From an uncultured bacterium (GTDB taxonomy: Bacteria > Calescibacteriota > Calescibacteriia > Calescibacteriales > Calescibacteriaceae): DNA of 64,000 bases. Positions 19,607 to 30,188 of this stretch are shown here, piece after piece (the first letter of the stretch is position 1; the number at the start of each line of letters is the position of its first letter). The translations under genes were made by a program, and so were the position numbers. The notes below the pieces were generated by a model, which was given only the letters and a program-made list of their open reading frames with translations, searched no databases and was not told where the DNA came from. The DNA lies in the NCBI GenBank assembly GCA_938036315.1, contig CALHPK010000011.1, forward strand, positions 1 through 64,000. The letters are read 5' to 3'.

Positions 19607-19684
19607 ATGACAGAAAATAATAAAACTGACAACAGCTTTTTGAAAAAGGTGAATCATTTGGCAATCACGGAATAATAATTTAGT

Positions 19685-20461
19685 ATGTGGGTTTTACTCA
19701 TACACGGCATGATGGGTGGCGGATGGTATTGGGAAAACTATAAAGGCTTCCTCGAGTCAAAGGGTATAAGATGTCTCTCTCCGGATTTGAGATTTCATTC
19801 AAAAGGAGGAGGGAAAATAGATGAGCTTGGGAAAGTAAGTATAAACGACTATGTTGCAGATTTGGAGAACTTGATAAAGAAGGAGAACGACCTTCCTGTT
19901 ATAGTCGGACACTCTATGGGTGGACTTATTGCGCAGATATTAGTAAGCAAAGGACTTGCAAAAGCTGGAATTTTTCTCACTCCAGCTCCACCTTATGGAA
20001 TTATGCACATATCTTTTTCTCAGCTATATACATTTTCTGATGTCATGGTAAAACCCCAGTGGTGGAAAAATCCATTTAAACTATCGCAAAAGAAGTTCGC
20101 ATACTCTATTTTGAATATGCTGACAGAAGATGAAATCAGAAACATTTATCCAAACTTCTGTTACGAGTCAGGACGAGCTCTTTTTGAGATAGGTTTATGG
20201 TTTCTTGACAAGAACAAAGCATCTGCAGTCAATTTTAAATCGGTTTCATGTCCAATCCTTCTTGTGTCGGCAAAAAAAGACAAAATTACCCCGTACAAAC
20301 TTGTGAAAAAAATCGCAGAAAAATACCGAAAATTAAGCCAAGCCAAAGTGCACTATGAAGAACTCAATGAAAATGGACATTGGGTAGTTGGAGAAAGGAA
20401 CTGGAAAGATATTGCTGATTTGATCGCAACATTTATATTAAGAAAAGAGGTAATTCACTGA
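19685..20461 (+). CDS. Alpha/beta hydrolase
   Basis: VLLIHGMMGGGWYWENYKGFLESKG, VIVGHSMGGLIAQIL, C-terminal NENGHWVVGERNW. Confidence 0.9.
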   Translation: MWVLLIHGMMGGGWYWENYKGFLESKGIRCLSPDLRFHSKGGGKIDELGKVSINDYVADLENLIKKENDLPVIVGHSMGGLIAQILVSKGLAKAGIFLTPAPPYGIMHISFSQLYTFSDVMVKPQWWKNPFKLSQKKFAYSILNMLTEDEIRNIYPNFCYESGRALFEIGLWFLDKNKASAVNFKSVSCPILLVSAKKDKITPYKLVKKIAEKYRKLSQAKVHYEELNENGHWVVGERNWKDIADLIATFILRKEVIH

Positions 20462-20539
20462 AAAAACCTAAAAAAAAATGAAAAAAGTGAAAACATCACC
20501 GAAATAAATTAGTATGATACTGATATAATACTAAACTAA

Positions 20540-20893
<354 letters not shown>

Positions 20894-20905
20894 TTAACAA
20901 AAATA

Positions 20906-21274
20906 ATGGGCTTGGTACACAGATTAATAATAATAACGTCCTCTATTGCAATTTTCTTGAGTAATTGCCAAACAATAAGTTTGGAAGAAATCACAAAAGC
21001 AGAAAAGGATATAAAAAGTCTTAAAGAAGAGGGGGCTGAAAACCTGCTCACCGATGAATTCAAAAATCTCGATACCCTACTTCAAAAATTGAAGTTTGAA
21101 TATGAAAGGGGACAGAAAAGAAAAGCTCAAAGCACCCTCAAGGAGATAGAAATAAGAATCAGTCTCATCAAGGAAAAACTACAAAAGCTGAAGCAATCAT
21201 CTCATTCCCAAATGGAATCACTACCTTCTGTCACTCAGGTACCTCCCCTCCCCCCTCCTTCACTCGAACCTTAA
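20906..21274 (+). CDS. Small putative lipoprotein/coiled-coil protein
   Basis: IITSSIAIFLSNC lipobox-like N-terminus followed by charged helical region. Confidence 0.5.
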   Translation: MGLVHRLIIITSSIAIFLSNCQTISLEEITKAEKDIKSLKEEGAENLLTDEFKNLDTLLQKLKFEYERGQKRKAQSTLKEIEIRISLIKEKLQKLKQSSHSQMESLPSVTQVPPLPPPSLEP

Positions 21275-21319
21275 TTCAAAGCCTTTATCAAGAAAATAAG
21301 GTATAGGGTTTCTAAACTG

Positions 21320-21610
21320 TTACTTTTTAATTATCTTTATCAGTTCATCTATTTCAGTAGCAGGCATAGTGAGGGTTTGGACTGTACCTCGTGACCCAAG
21401 CTCAATAGCCATCTTCAAAACGGAATCATTATCTGGAGCTTCTACAATGTTTACAAAGTCATAAGGTCCCATTACTATAAACTGGTTCAGCACCTTAACC
21501 CCGTAATTTTTTGCTATCTCTGTATTTACTTCCCTTATCCTCTCTGGATTTTCCTTTAAAGTTTTAAGACCTTCATCTGTGAGCTTTGTAAGGATTACAT
21601 ACTTTGGCAT
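21320..21610 (-). CDS. GYD-domain protein
   Basis: MPKYVILTKLTDEGLKTLKENPERIREV...GVKVLNQFIVMGPYDFVNIVEAPDNDSVLKMAIELGSRGTVQTLTMPA. Confidence 0.85.
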   Translation of the reverse strand: MPKYVILTKLTDEGLKTLKENPERIREVNTEIAKNYGVKVLNQFIVMGPYDFVNIVEAPDNDSVLKMAIELGSRGTVQTLTMPATEIDELIKIIKK

Positions 21611-21635
21611 TTTTTTCACCTCCTTTTTCTATCCC

Positions 21636-22919
21636 CTATATCTTATTCAATCTTCTTGACTCTATTGCTTCTAGCAAGAAAACTAAAAACAAACCTAACA
21701 TAAAAGATGAAGCAAATCCAACAACAACCATAAGTTTTCTCTTCGGTTTGTACCTTTTATCAGGAACATAAGGATAATCTATGACTTGAAACGCTACATC
21801 TTCTTTCGCTTCATCTATCTTTGCTTTCTCCAAGGAAGTGAGAAGAACTTTATAAACTTCTGTTTGAACCTCTAACTCTCTTCTTCTTCTCAAATATTCA
21901 AGTCCGACATCAGGAATATTCTCCAATGGAATTATTAATCTCTTGTCTCTGTGGACAACATAACCTGACACCTTTTGCGTTCTTTGCCCCTCATCTAACT
22001 CCTTCAACTTCTTCCTTAACTCTTTTATTTCGTATTCTAAGGATATCACTTGAGGATTCTCTGGAGACGTAATTTTTTTCAAAACCTCAAGTTCAACCTC
22101 TTTCTGAGATATAAGCCCTACAAACTGAGCGTAAAGTTTCACACCTTCTTCCATCTGCTTACCTATTTCAATCACATTGTATTGTTCTTGAAATTTTCTG
22201 AAATCTTCCTCAGCTTTTTCCAAACTTTTTCTTGCTAACTCAAGTCTTTCCTCAAGAAATATTCTATTTTTCTTTGCCAATGTGTAAGCCTTTTCATTCA
22301 GCATAATCTCGAGTTCCCTGAGATACTGATTGACAATTATATATGGCAAAGTTGGACTATATGGGAAAATTACAGCAATTTCAATAGTACCGGTCTTTTT
22401 ATCATCATTAACAGCAAGGTTATCTTTTAAAAACCTTTCTGCTACAAAATCAAGAGATGGTATTTTGTGCTCGGAAATATCTTTTCTAAAGGAATTAGTG
22501 TCTTCATCCCAATATTCTATATAAAGATATTTTTTTATGCCCGAGTTCTCTATAACTCTTTTGGTAAGTTCCCGAGAAAGAAGAACTGCTTTTATTATAC
22601 CAGCTTTAGATTTGAACATTCCTCCTAAATCTCCTAGTCCGAGCAATCCAGAAAATTGAGCCAGAGGAATAACACCTCTGCCACCTTCCTCTAATGGAAT
22701 TATCTTGGCAGATGATCTAAAAACTGGCTTAGCAACTAAAGAGATTACTAAAGATAACAATGTGCCAAGAATAGTTACAGCCAGAACAATTTTTTTTCTT
22801 TTCCATATGATACTTACAAGCTGAAAGATATCTATCTCGTCCCCATTTGTGTTGCGAGTTTGTTCATTCTGATGTAGATGATCTTTTCTATCTTCTGCTG
22901 GCATCTTTTGTTGACACAA
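21636..22919 (-). CDS. Wzz/chain-length-determinant-like polysaccharide export protein
   Basis: IDIFQLVSIIWKRKKIVLAVTILGTLLSLVISL, coiled coils, C-terminal PYVPDKRYKPKRKLMVVVGFASSFMLGLFLVFLLE. Confidence 0.88.
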   Translation of the reverse strand: MCQQKMPAEDRKDHLHQNEQTRNTNGDEIDIFQLVSIIWKRKKIVLAVTILGTLLSLVISLVAKPVFRSSAKIIPLEEGGRGVIPLAQFSGLLGLGDLGGMFKSKAGIIKAVLLSRELTKRVIENSGIKKYLYIEYWDEDTNSFRKDISEHKIPSLDFVAERFLKDNLAVNDDKKTGTIEIAVIFPYSPTLPYIIVNQYLRELEIMLNEKAYTLAKKNRIFLEERLELARKSLEKAEEDFRKFQEQYNVIEIGKQMEEGVKLYAQFVGLISQKEVELEVLKKITSPENPQVISLEYEIKELRKKLKELDEGQRTQKVSGYVVHRDKRLIIPLENIPDVGLEYLRRRRELEVQTEVYKVLLTSLEKAKIDEAKEDVAFQVIDYPYVPDKRYKPKRKLMVVVGFASSFMLGLFLVFLLEAIESRRLNKI

Positions 22920-22946
22920 TCAAACCTAAGGTTTTATAATTTTATT

Positions 22947-23300
22947 GTGGATCTTATTTTAAGGAGAATTTGCAGCAATATTGTAGATAGAAGTTTTTGT
23001 ATCATACTTTCAGGGAGTATAGCAAAACTCGGTGGAATAAATGTCATGGATCTTATACTACTTTTTATAATTAGTGATTTTTTTATATATGTTGTGATTC
23101 GGAGCTTATTAATAAGGACTCCGGGTGATATAATGTTTGGTATAAGGATATCTACTTATTCTCTAAGATGCACGAGAATATTTTTACGGTGGCTTTTGGG
23201 GTATCTTTCTCCACTGACAGCTTTTCTCCTTCACATCCCGGCTATAAATCACAGAAGCCTATGCGACGTTATTTCGGGGATCAGGATAGAAATTATATAA
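22947..23300 (+). CDS. RDD-family membrane protein (putative GTG start)
   Basis: VDLILRRICSNIVDRSFCIIL...LLIRTPGDIMFGIRI...RIFLRWLLGYLSPLTAFLLHIPAINHRSLCDVISG. Confidence 0.6.
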   Translation: MDLILRRICSNIVDRSFCIILSGSIAKLGGINVMDLILLFIISDFFIYVVIRSLLIRTPGDIMFGIRISTYSLRCTRIFLRWLLGYLSPLTAFLLHIPAINHRSLCDVISGIRIEII

Positions 23301-23324
23301 GGGGGCCTTTGTTCAAAAGCCCCC
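23301..23324. terminator. Putative stem-loop between convergent genes
   Basis: gggggcctttgttcaaaagcccc(c): GGGGGC/GCCCCC stem; no strong T-run. Confidence 0.45.
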
Positions 23325-23333
23325 ACAAATTCT

Positions 23334-23594
23334 TTAGGCATCAGGTACTTCAAGAATTATTCTTTTGTTATACTTTGCACTTGCCGCAGAAACAAGTGCC
23401 CTTATTGATTTTACTATCTTTCCATTTTTCCCTATTACTTTTCCAACTTCGTCTTTATTAACTCTTAGTTCAACTATTGCAGTTCTTTCACCCTCAACTA
23501 TGTTTACCTTCACTTCATCCTCTTTATCAACTATAGTTTTTGCTATCTTTTCTACCATATCCTTTACATTTTGAACAGAGTTGCGCGTTGACAT
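23334..23594 (-). CDS. khpA: KH-domain RNA-binding protein (KhpA/YlqC-like)
   Basis: AIVELRVNKDEVGKVIGKNGKIVKSIRALVSAASAKYNKRIILEV. Confidence 0.87.
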   Translation of the reverse strand: MSTRNSVQNVKDMVEKIAKTIVDKEDEVKVNIVEGERTAIVELRVNKDEVGKVIGKNGKIVKSIRALVSAASAKYNKRIILEVPDA

Positions 23595-23705
23595 AGATGT
23601 TCACCTCCTTTTCTTAACCTTCATTTGAATAGTAATCAGTAAAAATTTTACCATCTGACAAAGTAAGAATACTTTTTTCAGATATTCTACCCAATAATCC
23701 ACTTA

Positions 23706-23762
23706 TATTCTTACTCCCCATATTCTTACTCCCCATATTCTTACTCTCTATATTCTTAATTC
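23706..23762. repeat. 15-bp tandem array, ~4 copies
   Basis: atattcttactcccc / atattcttactcccc / atattcttactctct / atattcttaatt.. Confidence 0.95.
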
Positions 23763-23807
23763 TTACTCTTCATACCCCCTATCTGCTCTATAGCAGAAAG
23801 ATATCTA

Positions 23808-23835
23808 GATGAAGCAAATCCAACAACAACCATAC
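23808..23835. repeat. 28-bp exact dispersed repeat (second copy at 21705..21732)
   Basis: agatgaagcaaatccaacaacaaccata occurs identically at both positions, same orientation. Confidence 0.95.
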
Positions 23836-23920
23836 GATAGATTGATATACTATTGTGAACAATATTTAAAATATTCTTGGATTAGGGAATATAAAAGCGC
23901 TTTGAAGCGGAGGTGTTACT

Positions 23921-25567
23921 ATGAAGATATTTCACAAGATATTTTTGGGGATGATATTTTCAGCAGGGTTACCTCTTGCCGTATCTGGCTGGTGGACGAC
24001 AAAACTTGTAAAAAAAGAAAATTCAGAGAGAATCTTCATTTTACTTTCCTCATCCGCGCAAAATCTTGCTGATGCTATATCAAGATATATAAAAACGAGT
24101 GTAAACTTAGTAGAGGCCAGCTTAAAAAATCTCCCCATCGATGAAGAATATGTGCTCAGAGAGGTTGCTTCAGCATTCGAGAATATCCACTACATAAGTG
24201 TAAACGGGAAAATGATAGGAGATATGTCATTCAGCAGAAAGAACTATGGTGATGGAATCTTCTTAGAAGATAATGCTATAGTCTATTCATCTGGCAAACT
24301 AAAGGTTGCACTATCGGTTGAACCAGTTAAAAAAATCATTCATTCATTCTCCGTGGGTAAGACAGGAAGCTCATCAATAAGAAAGCTTACAAAAGACACC
24401 ACATCTGAAATTCTGGAAATTTCAGAAAACGGTAAAAGATATATATCCGCATACTATAGGATTGAAAACTCAGATTTCGGGGTATATGTTATGATTGAGA
24501 AGAACGAGGTAGAGAATCTCTGGAAGAATATACTTTATCAAGTTCTTTTCTGGATAGGAATTGGGATAATTCTTGCCTTTTCATCAGCATTTGTTATAAC
24601 TGGTGGGATAACTACTCCTTTGAAGAGGTTATCCGAAGTTGCACGCGAGTATGCGAGACTTAACTTTTCGGTAAAAGCCATCTATAAAGGCTCAGCAAAG
24701 GATGAAATCTCAGATTTCACAAAAGCCTTCTCAGTTATGTCAGATGAAATTCAAAGAGCTTGGGAGGAGATAAAGATGTGGAACACCGAACTTGAAAAAA
24801 GAGTCGAAGAGAGGACACTCCAACTCAAAAAAACCCATGATAATCTTCTTATTTCAGAAAAAATAGCAGCGGTCGGAACTTTAGGAGCAGGAGTTGCCCA
24901 CGAGATAAATAACCCTCTCGCTGCTTCCTTGGGTTTCATTCAAATTCTCAGAAAAAAAGTATCCGATGAAAATCTTAAAAAGTATTTCGATTCGATCTTC
25001 AATAACCTACAAAGAGTCAGAGGAATCGTCGAGAAGCTAAGACAGTTTTCAGAAGTTCAGATGAAAGCAGACTACAAATTAATAAATGTAAATGAGGTGA
25101 TAAAAATAGCAATAGATGAAATACCAGAAGAACTAAAAACTAGCAAAGAGCTAGAAATTTCTTCTCAGGAAGTACCAGAAATATATTCTAATGAAGAGCA
25201 GTTCAAAACAGCAATATATGAAATACTTAAAAATGCATATATAGCCTCTGAAAGTAAAGTTAAAATAAGAGTCTACAGTGACAACAACTCCTTATTTGTA
25301 GAGATTGAGGATGATGGTAAAGAGGGAATTCCCCAGGATATAATTACAAGAATATTTGATCCGTTTTTCACCTTGAAAAAATGGGAGGGAGTGGGTCTAG
25401 GATTGACTGTGGCAAGAACAATAATCCAGAATATCAGGGGAATAATTGAAGTTGAATCTTCGCCCGGGAAGACAATATTCAAAATATCAGTAGATCTACA
25501 AAAGAACAGGGAAATCGGAGAGTTCTTGAAGGAAGAGATTGATAAGATAAAAGCACATCTTGTATGA
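23921..25567 (+). CDS. Membrane sensor histidine kinase (extracytoplasmic sensor, HAMP, HisKA, HATPase)
   Basis: VGTLGAGVAHEINNPLAASLGFIQIL H-box; KNAYIASESKVKIRVYS N-box; EIEDDGKEGIP, GVGLGLTVARTIIQN; two TMs and HAMP. Confidence 0.94.
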   Translation: MKIFHKIFLGMIFSAGLPLAVSGWWTTKLVKKENSERIFILLSSSAQNLADAISRYIKTSVNLVEASLKNLPIDEEYVLREVASAFENIHYISVNGKMIGDMSFSRKNYGDGIFLEDNAIVYSSGKLKVALSVEPVKKIIHSFSVGKTGSSSIRKLTKDTTSEILEISENGKRYISAYYRIENSDFGVYVMIEKNEVENLWKNILYQVLFWIGIGIILAFSSAFVITGGITTPLKRLSEVAREYARLNFSVKAIYKGSAKDEISDFTKAFSVMSDEIQRAWEEIKMWNTELEKRVEERTLQLKKTHDNLLISEKIAAVGTLGAGVAHEINNPLAASLGFIQILRKKVSDENLKKYFDSIFNNLQRVRGIVEKLRQFSEVQMKADYKLINVNEVIKIAIDEIPEELKTSKELEISSQEVPEIYSNEEQFKTAIYEILKNAYIASESKVKIRVYSDNNSLFVEIEDDGKEGIPQDIITRIFDPFFTLKKWEGVGLGLTVARTIIQNIRGIIEVESSPGKTIFKISVDLQKNREIGEFLKEEIDKIKAHLV

Positions 25568-26369
25568 TATGGAAGTTGTTATAAAACCACCGAGAGCAAG
25601 ATATATCGTTCTTCTTACGAGTATCATCTTGGTCTTTTTTGTGGCCAACAAAGTTTATCTCCATCTTTTCCCCCAAGAACCAACCATTTCAGCTTTATAC
25701 GGTGAGATTGAGATATACGTAGGTGGAGTGTGGGTACCAGCTAAGGCCGGGATGAATATACAAGGAGCAAAGATCAGAATAAAGGAAGGCGGAGCATTAG
25801 CTTTGGGAGATAAAATCATAAAAGCAGAAAAAGATACAGAATTCCAAATCATAGAAAATCAAGTAAAGATTGAGGAAGGAAATATAGTAATCGAAGAAAG
25901 GAAAAAGACAGTAACAGAAAAGTCTCAAGAAACAGAAAGCAAATATACAGAAAAAAAACCAGAAAAAATAGTAATCGAAGAAGCGGAAAAGACAACAACA
26001 GAAAAACCCCAAGAAATAGAAAGTAAATATACAGAAAAAAAACCAGAAAAATCAGAAAGCAGAAGAATAATTAATGTATCCATAGAAAATGCATTATCTT
26101 CAGAGGGTCAAAAGATCCTTAATTCGAAGTACGCAATAATAAAGGTAGAAACAGAAAACATAAACACTCTGGAGATCAATGGTATAATTTACAATTCAGA
26201 TATAGGAAATTTCGAAATAAGTCTGCCCTTGAAAGAAGGAGATAATCATATAGAGATCATCGGACTTGACAAAAATAGGAGGGTTATCGATAGAAAGGTT
26301 GAGACAGTGCATGTTGATACAACTCCGCCCACACTCAATAAAAGTAAAATCAAGATCAGATGGGAATGA
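25560..26369 (+). CDS. FecR-domain-like membrane-anchored protein with 28-aa internal repeats
   Basis: N-terminal TM; ISALYGEIEIYVGGVWVPAKAGMNIQGAKIRIKEGGALALGDKIIKAEKDTEFQI; possible start at 25569. Confidence 0.65.
   Translation: MYDMEVVIKPPRARYIVLLTSIILVFFVANKVYLHLFPQEPTISALYGEIEIYVGGVWVPAKAGMNIQGAKIRIKEGGALALGDKIIKAEKDTEFQIIENQVKIEEGNIVIEERKKTVTEKSQETESKYTEKKPEKIVIEEAEKTTTEKPQEIESKYTEKKPEKSESRRIINVSIENALSSEGQKILNSKYAIIKVETENINTLEINGIIYNSDIGNFEISLPLKEGDNHIEIIGLDKNRRVIDRKVETVHVDTTPPTLNKSKIKIRWE
25884..26051. repeat. 84-bp coding tandem repeat, 2 copies
   Basis: IVIEERKKTVTEKSQETESKYTEKKPEK / IVIEEAEKTTTEKPQEIESKYTEKKPEK. Confidence 0.93.
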
Positions 26370-28357
26370 TTACATACTTTTTCTTCTTCTTATTGTCTAA
26401 TACAGAATTGCCAAAATACGATATCTACATAGCAAACAAAGATTTTATATGTAGTGCAGCAGAAGAAACTTTTGCTTTCTGTATCAAGGATGGATTTAAA
26501 TTCCCTTGCAAAGATTTTTCTGCAAGCGTACCATATGAAATTCAAGGTGAGGGAATTTTGAAAGTATTTGTTAGAACACCCACAGATTATATTGATTTCA
26601 GTTTCAAAGAAGACGAAAATTCAATCCAAAAATCCATACCGATAAACTTCTACTGCTTCGAAGAACTAAACCTTGAGCCTAAAATAATTGAGAGAAATAA
26701 GAACTTAAGGATAGAAATTTCTACTAAAATACATCCCGAAAATGTGTCCGGTAAAGTTCTATATGGGAAGATAGCAAATTTGAACCTCTCAAGTAATTCA
26801 ATCATCATAGATTATGAGAAACAATTCAATTATCCCTATAAAGATCTTCTTATCTTATACCTTTCTAAAAGTGGCAAAATATACGTAAGCTTTGTAGAAA
26901 TAATCGTGCCCTCTTACCTATCTATAGAGAGTCAAACAGAACCACTCTCAAAGATAAAGATAATAACAAAATATAGTGAATATTCAGCGAGAGCGGACTC
27001 TAAAGGAAACTTCAGAATAAGATTTAAAGTTTTCCCTGATGAAAAGGAAATCAAAATAAAGGTAGAAGATAGAGCTGGAAATATATCATGGGATAAATTA
27101 GAGCTCAACTTTCCTGAGCGTGAAGTTAAATATCTTGAAGCCATAAGTTTCGAAGACAAAGCATTGTTTCTCACTTACAATATCAAGCATAATACTATAC
27201 AAAATAAACCAGATCTGAAAAAAATCAGCAATCACATTATTGCATTTGTACCAAATAAACCAGGAGAACATTCAGTAGAAATCGATGATAGAAAATTTAA
27301 GTTCGTTAGAAAAAGTATACCGGCATTCCTGACAATATCCTATAGTCCTGCACAAAACCAGATCTATGCTGATGGAACCTCTAAAATTATATTTTCTGCA
27401 AAAATTTCAGATACCTTCGGAGAAGAGTTGCAATTACCTGTGGAGCTCACTCATAACTATGATAAAAACAAAATAGAAATTAAGAAGGAAGAAGGGAAAA
27501 ATGAATTTACCATATCTGTTAAGAAAAAAATAAAAGATGAATTGAAAATAGTTTTTAAGCATGGCTTTCTCAAAGAAGAGATAGATTTCTGGCTTCTCCC
27601 GGGTGTACCATCAGAGATATACGTGGAACTTGACAGAGATTATATTGTAGCTGATGGGGAAGATCAGCTAAAAATTCTGGCTTACGTTCAGGATGCTGGT
27701 GGAAATGTAGTTCCCATAGATGACTTGGGAATCAGCAGTAACATTGGCAAAATAAATAAATCTAAAAAAACCGATGGAACATTTGAAATCACCTACTCTG
27801 CAACATCGAAACAAGAATTGAGCAGTGAGATAGCTTTCAGATTTGAGAATATATCTAAAAGAGTTCCGGTGAGAATCATTCCGAGGCGATTGTTTTTTGA
27901 AGGATCTGCTGGAATAGGTATTATCAACAATCTTGGAAAAGTTTTTGCTCCAGCAATATTTATAAACTTCTCAATGGCTAATCTCCTTTTTGGAAAGTAT
28001 ATTTTTCTGGATTTGCAAGCTGGATACCTTTACGCAAAGGTAGAAACGGTAAGCTTCAATTCTTTATTCATTTCCGGAGGTTCTTCCTATGAGCTTTGGT
28101 CCGCAAGAGTAGGAATTGGAGGCTCACTTTTCCTGCACTCAGCAAGTTCAGAACATCACAGCGGGAAAATAACAGAAAACTTTTACCAGGTGGCTCCATA
28201 CATCAGATTGGGATATATCTTAGGATCAAAAAAACATAAGATTTTCCCACATATCTCTGTATTATTCCCGATAAGCAAAAAAGAAGAAGGTTTAATTCAA
28301 GTTGAAAACTCTTTTGAAAACATAATGCTTTTAACAAGCTATATACTTGAATTTTGA
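26360..28357 (+). CDS. Surface protein with Ig/invasin-like repeats and putative C-terminal barrel
   Basis: YSPAQNQIYADGTSKIIFSAKISDTFGEEL and VELDRDYIVADGEDQLKILAYVQDAGGNVV (invasin-like); C-terminal beta-rich region ending ENIMLLTSYILEF. Confidence 0.65.
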   Translation: MGMITYFFFFLLSNTELPKYDIYIANKDFICSAAEETFAFCIKDGFKFPCKDFSASVPYEIQGEGILKVFVRTPTDYIDFSFKEDENSIQKSIPINFYCFEELNLEPKIIERNKNLRIEISTKIHPENVSGKVLYGKIANLNLSSNSIIIDYEKQFNYPYKDLLILYLSKSGKIYVSFVEIIVPSYLSIESQTEPLSKIKIITKYSEYSARADSKGNFRIRFKVFPDEKEIKIKVEDRAGNISWDKLELNFPEREVKYLEAISFEDKALFLTYNIKHNTIQNKPDLKKISNHIIAFVPNKPGEHSVEIDDRKFKFVRKSIPAFLTISYSPAQNQIYADGTSKIIFSAKISDTFGEELQLPVELTHNYDKNKIEIKKEEGKNEFTISVKKKIKDELKIVFKHGFLKEEIDFWLLPGVPSEIYVELDRDYIVADGEDQLKILAYVQDAGGNVVPIDDLGISSNIGKINKSKKTDGTFEITYSATSKQELSSEIAFRFENISKRVPVRIIPRRLFFEGSAGIGIINNLGKVFAPAIFINFSMANLLFGKYIFLDLQAGYLYAKVETVSFNSLFISGGSSYELWSARVGIGGSLFLHSASSEHHSGKITENFYQVAPYIRLGYILGSKKHKIFPHISVLFPISKKEEGLIQVENSFENIMLLTSYILEF

Positions 28358-28465
28358 AAGGTTACAACTTTTGTATATATTCTTATCTAAACCATGATAT
28401 CCAAAATTTCCTAGCTAAGAACAATTTCAATTAATAAAAATGTTTAAATTTACTACGGCTATATT

Positions 28466-30085
28466 ATGAGGAAATCCAAAGTAGTAATCATAGGGATCAG
28501 TAATAGTATTGTAGATGACGTTATTAATTTACTTGGAGGGAGTTATGATATAGAAATCAGGTCTAAACACACCGAAGAATTTTCTCTAAAAGATTGTGAT
28601 ATAGTTCTTGCGGGAGCAAATACTGAAGGTCTTCCAGCAGTAGAAATTTCTGAAACACTCAGGACTCTAAAGAAAGATATCCCTGTAATAGCTATATCAG
28701 AATCGGATATCAAAGATAGCTCGTTAATATTCTCCGCAATAAAATCAGGGGTTGCGGATTGGATAAATAAGGATGAGCTTTACAAGATCAGACCAATTGT
28801 AGAACGCGAGATTCTCAGAGCAAAAGAGAGAAAAATAATGAAATGGAATCTCGAATTTGTAAGGGAACATAGCTTGCTAGACCTGCCGAATATCACAAAA
28901 TTCCAAAGGGAACTAGATAAACTTATAAAAAGAAGCAATATCTCAATAGCAGTAGCACTCATCGATATAAGTTTCCCTATATCTGAAATTCAGGAACAAG
29001 ATGATACAGTAGTGATAGCAAAAATTTCCGACTCAATTCTGCAGAACCTAGATTCATCGGATCTTATTGCCCACATAGCGGGAAGAAGATTTGCGATTGC
29101 GACTGAAAATATCAAAGATATAAGCTTAAAGTTACAGTCCATCAGAGAATCGATAAATTCAGCAATAACTATTCCTTTCTACATGAATGCCGGAATAAGT
29201 CTTTTTCCTGCTGATGGAAGTGATTCACAAACTCTTATCAAAAACGCAGAGGTAGCTCTTATAAGATCTAAAGATAGGAAAGGTGATAGCTTTCTATTCT
29301 ATAGAGCAGAAATGAAAGAAAAGATGGATGAAATCATAAAAATTGTAAACAAACTTATAAAATTTGACAGTGGAGGTGAACATTGTCTTTTCTACCAACC
29401 CATCATTGACATAAAGAGAAAAGATACTTTTGGATATGAGGCACTGCTGAGAATAATAAGTCCTGATCTACCAAATATTTCAATAGCTCAAGTATTAGAG
29501 CTGGCTTATGAATCAGACATAATTTTTAAAATTGAAAGATGGGTTCTTCATAACGCATGCGCACAGGCCAAAAGATGGACATCACCTACAATAGCCCCTA
29601 AAATATCTGTTAATATCTCGGCAAAGAGCATATGTTATGGTAATATAAGCAAAATGATAAAAGATACTCTATCAGAAACCAGACTCGATCCAGAACAGCT
29701 TATCATAGAAGTAACCGAAAGCGTTATCTTAGAAAACATCAAAGATAGCAAAGAAGAACTCAAAAAAATAAAGGATCTTGGAGTCAATATAGCAATAGAT
29801 GACTTTGGAAGCAAATACAATAGCATAAAATATCTTAAACATCTACCTTCAGATTATATCAAAATTAGCAACGAGATTTTACACGATGTACCAGAATCGG
29901 AGCCAGATAGTGTAATAATTTCTGCAATGATAGAGCTTTTCCACAGGCTTGGAAAGTTCTTAATAGCAGAAGGAGTTGAAAGAGAAGAACAATTCGAATT
30001 CCTTAAAAAAGAAGGATGTAATTACGCTCAGGGTTTTCTCTTCTCTAAACCTTTACCTCCAGACGAAATACAAAAGTTTCATTAA
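28466..30085 (+). CDS. Receiver-like, degenerate GGDEF and EAL domain protein
   Basis: FGYEALLRI (EAL), ISVNISAKSI, IEVTESVIL, AIDDFGSKYNSIKYLKHLPSDYIKI, EGVEREEQFEFLKKEGCNYAQGFLFSKPLPPDEI; GGDEF motif replaced by AGRRF. Confidence 0.9.
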   Translation: MRKSKVVIIGISNSIVDDVINLLGGSYDIEIRSKHTEEFSLKDCDIVLAGANTEGLPAVEISETLRTLKKDIPVIAISESDIKDSSLIFSAIKSGVADWINKDELYKIRPIVEREILRAKERKIMKWNLEFVREHSLLDLPNITKFQRELDKLIKRSNISIAVALIDISFPISEIQEQDDTVVIAKISDSILQNLDSSDLIAHIAGRRFAIATENIKDISLKLQSIRESINSAITIPFYMNAGISLFPADGSDSQTLIKNAEVALIRSKDRKGDSFLFYRAEMKEKMDEIIKIVNKLIKFDSGGEHCLFYQPIIDIKRKDTFGYEALLRIISPDLPNISIAQVLELAYESDIIFKIERWVLHNACAQAKRWTSPTIAPKISVNISAKSICYGNISKMIKDTLSETRLDPEQLIIEVTESVILENIKDSKEELKKIKDLGVNIAIDDFGSKYNSIKYLKHLPSDYIKISNEILHDVPESEPDSVIISAMIELFHRLGKFLIAEGVEREEQFEFLKKEGCNYAQGFLFSKPLPPDEIQKFH

Positions 30086-30188
30086 CCCTATAATTACTAA
30101 AGCAAAAGTTAATACAATAAAAATAAAGGTAATGGCAATGAATAATAAATAAATAATAATAAAATTAAAATAAATAAATAAAAATAAA

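Noticed and set aside
30086-30188. AT-rich (AATAA)n tract considered as a regulatory array
   Set aside because: Low-complexity A/T microrepeats in an AT-rich genome; no specific structure beyond composition.
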